From: Collinsella sp.
GTDB taxonomy: Bacteria; Actinomycetota; Coriobacteriia; Coriobacteriales; Coriobacteriaceae
Length of the DNA stretch: 11,920 nucleotides
Assembly: GCA_019419645.1 (NCBI GenBank)
Contig: DXZN01000057.1
Coordinates: forward strand, 1 to 11,920
Direction: 5' to 3'
Shown: positions 1-5,935 of the stretch, one piece after another
Numbering within the stretch: the stretch's first letter is position 1
Layout of the letters: each line of letters opens with the position of its first letter
Made by a program: the position numbers and the translations under genes
Notes under the pieces: model-generated
Databases searched by the model: none
Seen by the model: the letters and a program-made list of their open reading frames with translations, nothing else
What the model was told of the DNA's origin: nothing

Positions 1-120
1 GGCTCGACCGACCAGGGTCAAAAGCGTCGCCGTCGCCGTCGCTCCCGCAAGCCGCGCCAGGACGGTGGTGAAGGCTCGACCCACACCTCGTCCGCACCGC
101 AACCGCCTGCCGGCGAATAG
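1..120 (+). CDS. C-terminal tail of an unidentified protein (5'-truncated)
   Basis: Frame 1 is open from the window edge to a TAG at 118-120 and encodes 39 residues. It starts with a Lys/Arg block (six consecutive Arg) and ends in a Gly/Ser/Pro-rich stretch closing with AGE. Such basic, disordered tails are common on RNA-binding proteins of high-GC actinobacteria, for example DEAD-box helicases, but no catalytic domain lies in the window, so the product cannot be named. It is separated from comF by about 100 nt containing a possible promoter and a hairpin. That this is a real gene end is likely, because an in-frame stop is followed directly by non-coding sequence. The identity is unknown. Confidence 0.6.
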   Translation, partial: GSTDQGQKRRRRRRSRKPRQDGGEGSTHTSSAPQPPAGE

Positions 121-164
121 CGCCCGTAAGCGGATGTAACCCGCCTGACCCCAGTGCCTCTGGG

Positions 165-170
165 TATCAT
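165..170 (+). promoter_or_regulatory. Possible -10 box for comF
   Basis: TATCAT differs from the sigma70 -10 consensus at one position and sits 51 nt before the comF start. No good -35 hexamer is found at 16-18 nt; the nearest resemblance, CTGACC at 145-150, is too close. If used, the transcript would begin near 177, so its whole leader would be the hairpin described next. Weak evidence. Confidence 0.25.
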
Positions 171-182
171 GGCTCTACACCG

Positions 183-218
183 ACAACCCTCCCTTCGCCT
201 TCGCGTAGGGAGGGTTGT
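183..218 (+). promoter_or_regulatory. Hairpin that includes the comF Shine-Dalgarno
   Basis: A perfect 11-bp inverted repeat (183-193 with 208-218) encloses a 14-nt loop. The 3' arm contains AGGGAGG (207-213), the only purine-rich Shine-Dalgarno sequence before the comF ATG at 222, at a normal distance. No T-run follows, so it does not look like a standard intrinsic terminator for the upstream gene. The plain reading is an RNA hairpin that hides the comF ribosome binding site when folded. It could alternatively protect the 3' end of the upstream transcript. Confidence 0.6.
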
Positions 219-221
219 GTC

Positions 222-1028
222 ATGAAGAGACATCTGAACGTATTGACTCGCTTGCAGGACGCAGGTGTCCTACCGTTTGCGGATGAATTGCTACCGCTTG
301 CCGAGCGCGCGACATACGAGGCGCTCGAGGCGTTGTCGCCCACGCGATGCGCCGGCTGCGAGCGTTCCGGTGCGCTGATCTGCCAGGATTGTCTGGCATC
401 GCTCGCACTCATCGATCCGTGCCATAGCTGCATCCGATGCGGTGCCCCGTTTGGGGATTTGCTGTGCACCGAGTGTTCGGTCGAGGGCACGTCTTCGGCA
501 ATGGCCGAGGCACTCGATCGCTGCCTGGCGTGTGCCGTCTACGCACATCCGCTGCCGCGCATCATCAAGGCGTACAAGGATGCGGGCGAGCGCCGTCTGG
601 CACCGTATCTGGCGGAGCTACTCTACGACACCGCCTTGCATGCCCAGGTGGCAGTTCCCGATCGTTACGGCAGCGTGCTGTCCGGCGCCGACGCGGTGGT
701 ATTTGTGCCCGCGACTGCGGCGGCGTTTCGGCGGCGTGGATTCGACCATATGGAAGCAATCGCGCGCTCGTTTTGCGATCTTTCGGGCGTGTCGTTGCTG
801 GACGCTCTCGTTAAGTACGGCCATGGCGACCAGCGTGAACTCGGTCGCGTCGAGCGCCGGGAACACGCTCGGGGCATGTACGAGACGGTCGAGGATGTGC
901 GGGGCCGCCGCCTGCTGCTCATCGACGATGTCATTACCACGGGCGCAACCATGGCGGCGGCCTCGGCGGAGCTCAAGCGTGCCGGCGCCGCAGCAGTCGA
1001 TGGCCTCGCTGTCGCACGCGTTTGGTAG
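222..1028 (+). CDS. comF: ComF-family phosphoribosyltransferase-like protein
   Basis: This is a 268-aa protein of the ComF/ComFC (GntX) family, known for a role in natural DNA uptake. In related proteins it acts in the cytoplasm beside the DNA-import ATPase ComFA. The N-terminal part carries zinc-finger-like cysteine pairs: C43/C46 with C54/C57, then C70/C73 with C82/C85. The C-terminal half is a type-I phosphoribosyltransferase fold ending in the PRPP-binding loop IDDVITTGAT (residues 234-243), preceded by a basic stretch and 'RRRGFDHM', typical of the family. The length is somewhat above the usual 200-240 aa because of about 40 extra N-terminal residues. The ATG at 222 is chosen for its spacing to AGGGAGG (207-213). 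No comFA is visible in the window. The next gene starts 10 nt after the stop, so the two are probably co-translated. Family assignment is firm; a role in competence here is inference. Confidence 0.92.
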   Translation: MKRHLNVLTRLQDAGVLPFADELLPLAERATYEALEALSPTRCAGCERSGALICQDCLASLALIDPCHSCIRCGAPFGDLLCTECSVEGTSSAMAEALDRCLACAVYAHPLPRIIKAYKDAGERRLAPYLAELLYDTALHAQVAVPDRYGSVLSGADAVVFVPATAAAFRRRGFDHMEAIARSFCDLSGVSLLDALVKYGHGDQRELGRVERREHARGMYETVEDVRGRRLLLIDDVITTGATMAAASAELKRAGAAAVDGLAVARVW

Positions 1029-1038
1029 GGGTGGTTTT

Positions 1039-2151
1039 GTGGCAGTGAAGATAGCGCGGCGTGACGAGCCGGCAAGCGAGCAACTGGCTGCCTCCGTAAT
1101 CCTGACCGGCGCCTCGGCGCTGCGCATGATGCGCGCCGAGCGCCGACAAATGGGTTACATCAGCTGGAGGGACCTCGATCCCGATGAGGAGCGCCGTGTG
1201 CTGCACGCATCGTCTCCCTCGGCCGAGGACATCTATATCCCCGATTTGGTGCGGATCGGGGCCGTGAGTGGCGAGGTCCAAGAAGGCCTGTGCCTGCTGG
1301 TGGGGTCGGCGAAGCAGCGTCGCCGCATGCCTGGTGCAAGCTGGTCCGTTTGTTCTGCAGGCCTGCCGGCCGCCTCGATTTTGGAGGTGGAGCCGGGGGT
1401 GTACAGCTTGTCTCCCGAGGCCCTCTGTGCCGCCGTTGCGCGCGAAGTCGGCTGTATCCAGGCATTTGCCCTGGCCCAGGAGCTGTGCTCCAAGATTTCG
1501 CTGAGCGATCGCGGGCAGTATCTGCCCCCTTACAGCTTGCCCACCGTGAACAGGCTTGCAAAGGATAAGGACCAGCCGTCAGATGTGGGCTACTTTGAGG
1601 TCGAGCCAGTGCTGACGCCCGATCGCCTGGCAGAATACCTTGCGGCATGCAAGGGGAGCGCGGTCAAGCAGCTGCAGCGGCTGTGCCCCTATCTGTCGGA
1701 AAACCTGCGCTCACCCATGGAATGCATCATGCTTGCCATGTTTTCGCTTCCGTTTTCCTATGGCGGATTTGCCTGCGGTCCCTTTAAGACCGACCACAAG
1801 ATCGAGTTCAACGACCGTGCGCAGGCGATCTCGGGGATGCCGTATGCGGTTTGCGATGCGTATCAGGAAGCAGCTCGGTTTGACCTGGAATACAACGGTG
1901 AGCAGGGCCATTCGTCTCGCGGCGGGCGCATTCACGATGAAAAACGCAATACGGGTTTGGCGTCCATGGGAATCGAGGTCGCGACGGCCAACAACGAGAT
2001 GCTCTGCGACATGGAGGCGTTAGAGGCACTCGCGTGGCGCATATACCAACGCATGGGCAAACGATATCGCAACCGTGTTGACACTTGCAGAAGGAAACAA
2101 GAGGCGCTGTTTAACACGCTTCGGGCGTGTTTTGGGCTTAAACCTGCCTAA
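1039..2151 (+). CDS. DUF559/Vsr-like nuclease-fold protein
   Basis: This 370-aa protein starts at GTG 1039, with AGGGG (1027-1031) overlapping the end of comF and a 7-nt spacer; a GTG at 1045 is the alternative. The first two thirds are unfamiliar and contain a 'P-D-L-V' motif and several cysteines, as in predicted AbiEi-like or lineage-specific proteins. The last third fits a PD-(D/E)XK endonuclease of the Vsr/DUF559 type. A 'SPMECIMLAMFSLP' helix is followed by D273 (in VCDAY), the E284-Y-N-G strand (family form E-x-D-G), H291, and a D300..R303 helix leading into 'GIEVATANNEML'. The usual D after E is N here. Separately, the frame is open upstream inside comF, but that part is a shadow of comF. 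It sits 10 nt behind comF and may act on DNA in the same pathway, or as a solitary defence or housekeeping nuclease; both are inference. Confidence 0.7.
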   Translation: MAVKIARRDEPASEQLAASVILTGASALRMMRAERRQMGYISWRDLDPDEERRVLHASSPSAEDIYIPDLVRIGAVSGEVQEGLCLLVGSAKQRRRMPGASWSVCSAGLPAASILEVEPGVYSLSPEALCAAVAREVGCIQAFALAQELCSKISLSDRGQYLPPYSLPTVNRLAKDKDQPSDVGYFEVEPVLTPDRLAEYLAACKGSAVKQLQRLCPYLSENLRSPMECIMLAMFSLPFSYGGFACGPFKTDHKIEFNDRAQAISGMPYAVCDAYQEAARFDLEYNGEQGHSSRGGRIHDEKRNTGLASMGIEVATANNEMLCDMEALEALAWRIYQRMGKRYRNRVDTCRRKQEALFNTLRACFGLKPA

Positions 2152-2185
2152 CAATGCTCTGAAACAGGGGGTTGGATATATGCTC

Positions 2186-2402
2186 TGGCCAAAATATAGC
2201 AAATATGAGTACTGCTACAAATTCAGTAACAGCAAAATCAGGGATTTTGGGACTGGAAGATGGCGTAAATTAGAAAAATATTAAACAAATGTGGAATATC
2301 TTGGCATCAATCTGACGTTATAGAGCGTGAAAACTGCTTACAGAGCCAAAAATCCATGCCACTAATTTGGTAACAGTACTCATATTTGCTATTTTTTGGC
2401 CA
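2186..2402. repeat. AT-rich inverted-repeat element (MITE-like), about 217 bp
   Basis: The stretch begins and ends with TGGCCA. The outer arms, 2186-2222 and 2365-2402, are nearly perfect inverted copies; the first 29 bases differ at a single position, and the next few by one substitution and one insertion. A looser complementarity continues inward, with GGATTTT-containing segments near 2240-2256 and 2338-2356. The centre holds no gene. The element is far richer in A/T than its surroundings, which fits a foreign or mobile origin. No target-site duplication is visible at the edges and no transposase is present. It starts 34 nt after the stop of the nuclease-like gene and could also fold as a long RNA hairpin. 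Whether it is repeated in the genome cannot be seen here. Confidence 0.65.
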
Positions 2403-2521
2403 CGCGCCCCAAGACAGGTGCGTCGGGGCTCTCCATAGGGGAGCGACGGGCTCAATCAGAGCGCGTTTGGCCCGCTCCGACCTGCGAAATCTGTACTCGC
2501 GATGCGAATAAGTCCCTAACC

Positions 2522-2550
2522 TTAAACTATAGCTTGAACTTAGCTATAAT
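2522..2550 (+). promoter_or_regulatory. Promoter of the structured RNA
   Basis: A perfect TATAAT at 2545-2550 has TTAAAC (2522-2527) 17 nt upstream as a weak -35. The surrounding bases are locally AT-rich in an otherwise GC-rich region. Transcription would begin near 2556-2558, at the 5' edge of the closing stem of the RNA. The stretch between the inverted-repeat element and this promoter (2403-2521) holds no gene; it contains one small hairpin, GCTCTCC (2428-2434) with GGGGAGC (2438-2444), without a T-run. Confidence 0.7.
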
Positions 2551-2553
2551 GCG

Positions 2554-2876
2554 CTACGTTCCTGCCAGGCTGTGGTTGCGGATGGGCGAAATGCCCATCC
2601 TAGTCCAAGACAGACGCGGTCAAAGGGATCCACGTAAGCGACCGCGTGCGCGCGGCGCGATCATGGCGCGTCCTAGATGTAAGCCGCACCGTCCGTTCTA
2701 CTTTCTTTGGGGCAATACCGCTTCGCGGGCGAGCGGGCCAGTCGTGAAGGTGGCTGCGGCCTCCCGAGCAAACGCCCCGGTGCGCAAGTGTGGGGTCAAA
2801 TACCAGGTCAGCTGGTGGGAACAACCCGATATTCCGTGCAGGGCACGGATTGTATGCGACACAGAAGGCAGGGTAG
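2554..2876 (+). ncRNA. Large structured RNA, candidate raiA-motif RNA
   Basis: The ends pair: CTAC (2554-2557) with GTAG (2873-2876) and CCTGCC (2561-2566) with GGCAGG (2867-2872), split by a 3-nt bulge. Inside are perfect stems: 2580-2587 with 2593-2600; 2614-2621 with 2640-2647; ACCAG 2802-2806 with CTGGT 2812-2816; and 2833-2839 with 2843-2849. Further likely stems are CCCC/GGGG around 2775-2795 and CCGCT/AGCGG around 2718-2736. A perfect -10 box lies immediately upstream. The encoded peptide in the one open frame is not protein-like. Published raiA-motif RNAs occur in Firmicutes and Actinobacteria upstream of raiA/hpf genes, and here the RNA lies between comF and hpf with one gene intervening. 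The class assignment is inference from position, size and structure; an independent leader regulating the downstream lipoprotein is the main alternative. Confidence 0.6.
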
Positions 2877-2899
2877 TGGACATGGTGAGGGGCAGCTTG

Positions 2900-3907
2900 A
2901 TGCATGCGGCTCGGTTAGGTGCTGGGGCCGCGGCGGTCATTGCCGTTTTGGGCCTGAGTGGATGCGCGTTCAATCCACTGTCCACGTTCACGACGCCCAC
3001 GATCGACCAGATCGAGCGCGAGACCGTCACCCCCACAGTATCGGACGATGCCTTGGTCACGCCGGGAACCCTGACGGTCGCCCTCGATACGTCCGATGCC
3101 CCGCAAGCCATGCAGGATGCCGACGGAAACCTCACGGGCTACGCGGTCGACGCTGCCCGCGCCCTTGCAAGCCGTATGGGCCTCAAGGTTGCCTTTGTCG
3201 ATGCGTCCTCGGCCGATTCCGTGCTCAGCGATAAAAAGGCCGACATCTTCATTGGCGACATCAAGTCTGCGGGCGGCGACATCAGCTCGCTTGGCACCTG
3301 TCTGTACGATGCCGCCGCCGTTTTTGCCAAGACCAGCGACGGAGAGTCCCCGAGCGTCTCAACCGACACGCTCAACACAGCCACCTTGGGCGTCCAGATG
3401 TCCTCCGCCTCGCAGGAGGCGCTCGCCAAGCAAAGCATCACCGCTAGTCAAAAGACCTTCTCCAACATCAATGAGTGCTTTGAGGCGCTCGAGTCGGGCG
3501 AGGTCGATTACGTGATCTGTGATTCCACGGCCGGTGGCTACCTTGCGCGTCTGATGGGCCAGATCTCCTATGTCGGCACGCTCGAGGCGCCCTCCACGCT
3601 TGGCGTCGCAGGCCTTAGCTCTAACGATGAGCTGTGCCGTGCCGTGAGCGATGCCCTCGATGGCATCACGGTCGACGGCACGCTCGAGGCAGTTCACTGC
3701 GTCTGGTACGGCCAGATGCCCTATGACCTTACCGTCAAGACCGTTTCGGGGGCCAATGTGCAGGCATCCGACTCCACGTCCAACGAGACCGAGTCCTCCG
3801 ATGACGACACCTCCGATAACAACGCCCCCGATAACAACGGTGACAGCCCGTCGTCTAGCCAGGAGGGCACCATCACCGACGATGACATCAACAAGCTCAA
3901 TGGCTAG
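2900..3907 (+). CDS. Substrate-binding lipoprotein, solute-binding family 3 type
   Basis: This is a 335-aa lipoprotein. The ATG at 2900 is chosen because GAGGGG (2887-2892) lies 7 nt before it and it gives a compact signal peptide with lipobox LSG|C (C22 lipidated); ATG 2882 and GTG 2876 are possible but worse. The frame is open much further upstream, but that part overlaps the structured RNA and is not protein-like. After a short linker, residues from about 50 resemble periplasmic amino-acid-binding proteins (SBP_bac_3): 'GTLTVALDTSDAP', 'GNLTGYAVDAARALASRMGL', then 'KADIFIGDI' and 'ALESGEVDYVICDSTAGGYL'. The final ~53 residues (283-335) are a Ser/Asp/Asn-rich flexible tail. It would sit on the outside of the cell membrane and bind a small solute. 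No permease or ATPase gene is nearby, so it may be an orphan receptor or serve a remote transporter. The ligand is unknown. Confidence 0.8.
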   Translation: MHAARLGAGAAAVIAVLGLSGCAFNPLSTFTTPTIDQIERETVTPTVSDDALVTPGTLTVALDTSDAPQAMQDADGNLTGYAVDAARALASRMGLKVAFVDASSADSVLSDKKADIFIGDIKSAGGDISSLGTCLYDAAAVFAKTSDGESPSVSTDTLNTATLGVQMSSASQEALAKQSITASQKTFSNINECFEALESGEVDYVICDSTAGGYLARLMGQISYVGTLEAPSTLGVAGLSSNDELCRAVSDALDGITVDGTLEAVHCVWYGQMPYDLTVKTVSGANVQASDSTSNETESSDDDTSDNNAPDNNGDSPSSSQEGTITDDDINKLNG

Positions 3908-3972
3908 TTATTGGTAGGGGTGGCGCCTGCCATACATTGAACGAGGCGCTTCTTCACGGTTTCAACACGCAT

Positions 3973-4006
3973 AGCCGGGTCTCCCTAATAGGGGAGCCCG
4001 GCTTTT
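3973..4006 (+). terminator. Intrinsic terminator after the lipoprotein gene
   Basis: A 12-bp GC-rich stem (3973-3985 with 3992-4003, one bulged T on the left arm) is followed by TTTT, then CTATTTT. It lies 65 nt after the lipoprotein stop and separates that transcript from hpf. Confidence 0.85.
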
Positions 4007-4012
4007 CTATTT

Positions 4013-4224
4013 TGGTAAAAACGGCAGGTAAAAGCTGATTTCCAGGAGAAAAACTAGCTTTGCCGACGCCTTCCTATAGCGCACTTTGCCACGGAAAAGT
4101 GTGAGACTTCGGTATGCGGTATCAAGCAGTCGTTATTCGGGTCTTTGGGAATTCGGGTGATTAAATGCACGGCAATGGGTACATAGCCAGTACAGTAAGT
4201 CCCCGAGGCAGATTGGAGCCACGT
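4013..4224 (+). other. Leader region of hpf, no gene seen
   Basis: The 212 nt between the terminator and hpf must hold the hpf promoter, but no convincing -35/-10 pair is found. Two modest hairpins are visible: CGGC..AAAGCT with AGCTTT..GCCG (about 4021-4064), and CACTTT with AAAGTG (about 4082-4101). An in-frame ATG at 4165 has no good Shine-Dalgarno sequence. No protein-like reading was found. Confidence 0.4.
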
Positions 4225-4809
4225 ATGGATATCAAGGTTTCTGGACGCAAGACGACGGTAACCGATGCTCTGCGTGCGCATGTGGATGAGAAGATCGGCG
4301 AGGCGCTCAAGGTTTTCGATATCGAGCCCATGACGGTTGACGTTGTGCTTCGTTATGAGAAGAACCCCTCGAACCCCAACCCGGCAATCGTCGAGGTCAC
4401 GGTTCGTGCCCGCGGCTCTGTGATTCGCGTTGCCGAGCACGGCTCAGATATGTATGCCGCCATCGATCTCTCCGCCGATAAGGTCACCCGCCAGCTGCGC
4501 AAGTTCAAGACCAAGGTCGTGGACAACCGCCAGGGCGGTGCCAGCGCCGCGGATGTCGCACCGGTCGAGCGCGTCGAGGATCTGGCCGACCTGCTGCTGC
4601 CCGAGGAGGACGACGACCTGCTCGTTCGCGAGAAGGTTATTGACGTCACCCCGATGACCGAGGAGCAGGCGCTGGTACAGACCGATCTGCTGGGCCACGA
4701 CTTCTACGTGTTCGAGAACGCGACGACCGGCCTCATCAATGTGGTGTATCACCGTAAGAATGGTGGATATGGCATCATCAAGCCCCGCATCGAAACACTT
4801 GACGAGTAA
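4225..4809 (+). CDS. hpf: Ribosome hibernation promoting factor, long form
   Basis: This 194-aa protein is the long-form HPF (also called RaiA/YfiA). It binds in the tRNA/mRNA channel of the 30S subunit and, through its C-terminal domain, joins two 70S ribosomes into inactive 100S dimers under stress or stationary phase. The N-terminal S30AE domain (about residues 1-105) opens with the family hallmark 'MDIKVSGRKTTVTDALRAHV'. A variable linker follows, and residues 138-194 ('VIDVTPMTEEQAL...', then 'FENATTGLINVVYHRKNGGYGIIKP') match the dimerization domain. The length is typical for the long form. The ATG at 4225 is preferred over 4165 because the protein family starts exactly there and TTGGAG lies 6 nt upstream. 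It sits downstream of comF, as in many bacteria, and appears to be a single-gene transcript with its own terminator. Confidence 0.96.
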   Translation: MDIKVSGRKTTVTDALRAHVDEKIGEALKVFDIEPMTVDVVLRYEKNPSNPNPAIVEVTVRARGSVIRVAEHGSDMYAAIDLSADKVTRQLRKFKTKVVDNRQGGASAADVAPVERVEDLADLLLPEEDDDLLVREKVIDVTPMTEEQALVQTDLLGHDFYVFENATTGLINVVYHRKNGGYGIIKPRIETLDE

Positions 4810-4813
4810 AATA

Positions 4814-4835
4814 CGTTAACTTGCATGAGTTAACG
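4814..4835. repeat. Small inverted repeat between hpf stop and terminator
   Basis: CGTTAAC (4814-4820) and GTTAACG (4829-4835) form a perfect 7-bp inverted repeat with an 8-nt spacer, starting 4 nt after the hpf stop. Each arm contains the self-complementary GTTAAC. It could be a second RNA hairpin in the 3' region or a protein-binding site upstream of degV. Confidence 0.5.
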
Positions 4836-4838
4836 GTT

Positions 4839-4871
4839 GGCGGCCATCCCATGCGGGTGGCCGCCTTTTTT
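4839..4871 (+). terminator. Intrinsic terminator of hpf
   Basis: An 11-bp stem (4839-4850 with 4855-4865, one bulged T in the left arm) with an ATGC loop is followed directly by six T. It ends only 18 nt before the degV start, so degV needs either read-through or a promoter inside this short region. Confidence 0.92.
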
Positions 4872-4889
4872 ACGTAAGGAGTCGCTTTG

Positions 4890-5843
4890 ATGGACAAGGC
4901 CGCATCTACCGGTCATTCGGACCGTTGCCGCATCGTCGTCGATACCTGCTGCGACTTTAGCCCCGAGGTCGCCGCGAACCTCGATGTCGATATCCTGGGT
5001 TTCCCCTTCATTATCGATGGCGAGGAGCGCACGGATGACATCTGGTCGAGCATGAGCCCTAAGGAGTTCTACGACCGCATGCGCGCCGGCGCCCGCGTGT
5101 CCACCTCGGCTGTGTCGCTCGGTCGCTATATCGAGTTCTTTACCGAGTGCGCCAAAGAGGGCACGCCCACGGTCTACCTGTGCTTTACCTCGGCGCTGTC
5201 ATCGAGCTACAACTCCGCATGCCAGGCGGCAGATGCCGTGCGCTCCGAGTATCCCAACTTTGAGCTCTACGTGGTCGACAACGCCTTGCCCTGCGCGACC
5301 GGCGAGCTCTTGGCGCTCGAGGCCGTGCGCCAGCGCTCGGCGGGACTGACCGCCAAGCAGCTGGTCGACTGGGCAAACGAGGCCAAGACCTATGTCCACG
5401 GCTACTTTACGCTCGAGAGCTTTGACGCGCTGGCTGCCGGCGGCCGCATTCCGCCCGCGGCGGCACAGCTCACGGCAAAGCTCGACGTCAAACCCGAGCT
5501 GTCCTACGACCTGGCCGGCTCGCTGTCGCTGATCGGCGTCAATCGCGGTCGCAAGAAGGCGCTCAAGTCCATCCTCAAGTCGTTCCGCGAAAACTACGTG
5601 CCCGACCGCACCATGCCCATCGCCATCATGACGGCCGATGCCGACAAGGACGGCGACTGGCTCGAAGCCGCCATCCGCAAGGAGGAGGGCTGCGCCGACG
5701 TCACGATCATTCGCGGCTCCGTGGGCCCCACCATCGGCTCGCACGTGGGCCCCGGCATGGTGGCCTGCGCGTTTTGGGGTAAGAACCGCGCCGACAAGGC
5801 GTCGCTTTCCGACCGCATCGCCCGCCGTGTGCGCGGCCAGTAG
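4890..5843 (+). CDS. DegV family fatty-acid-binding protein (FakB-like)
   Basis: This 317-aa DegV-family protein has the usual length and motif order. FakB members hold a fatty acid while the kinase FakA phosphorylates it, feeding host or exogenous fatty acids into phospholipid synthesis. The sequence shows 'VVDTCCDFS' (residues 16-24, where the family usually has DSxxDL), the TSxxS site T72-S73-A-V-S76, 'TSALSSSY' (100-107) in the place of the LSGTY loop, 'VVDNALPCATG', 'LAAGGRI', and the closing 'IGSHVGPG' (282-289, H285). The ATG at 4890 has AAGGAG (4876-4881) at 8 nt. A few N-terminal residues precede the core. FakA is not in the window. The gene is followed by 92 nt with no clear terminator, so it may be co-transcribed with the reductase gene. 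Confidence 0.92.
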   Translation: MDKAASTGHSDRCRIVVDTCCDFSPEVAANLDVDILGFPFIIDGEERTDDIWSSMSPKEFYDRMRAGARVSTSAVSLGRYIEFFTECAKEGTPTVYLCFTSALSSSYNSACQAADAVRSEYPNFELYVVDNALPCATGELLALEAVRQRSAGLTAKQLVDWANEAKTYVHGYFTLESFDALAAGGRIPPAAAQLTAKLDVKPELSYDLAGSLSLIGVNRGRKKALKSILKSFRENYVPDRTMPIAIMTADADKDGDWLEAAIRKEEGCADVTIIRGSVGPTIGSHVGPGMVACAFWGKNRADKASLSDRIARRVRGQ

Positions 5844-5935
5844 GCAAGCACTACGACCACAGGCGCCCCGCAGCTCAAGCTCCGGCGCTGAGTATTCAAC
5901 CTGGTAACAACACCCAACCCAAAAGGAAAGGTTTC

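Noticed and set aside
442..1038. Upstream part of the nuclease-gene frame overlapping comF
   Set aside because: It is an Arg-rich out-of-frame shadow of comF, and a well-placed Shine-Dalgarno points to GTG 1039.
2075..2284. 69-codon frame running from the nuclease gene into the inverted-repeat element
   Set aside because: Overlaps the true gene end out of frame and has no ribosome binding site.
2554..2876. RNase P RNA, tmRNA, SRP RNA or 6S RNA
   Set aside because: The RNase P core GAGGAAAGTCC, the tRNA-like ends of tmRNA and the GGAAGCAGC loop of SRP RNA are absent. The short CCAGGTCAG string is shared with SRP RNA but without its context. Size and multiple hairpins do not fit 6S.
2396..2899. 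A 168-codon N-terminal extension of the lipoprotein
   Set aside because: The frame is open by chance in GC-rich sequence. It begins with TTG inside the inverted-repeat element, runs through a promoter and a structured RNA, and would put the lipoprotein signal peptide in the middle of the protein.
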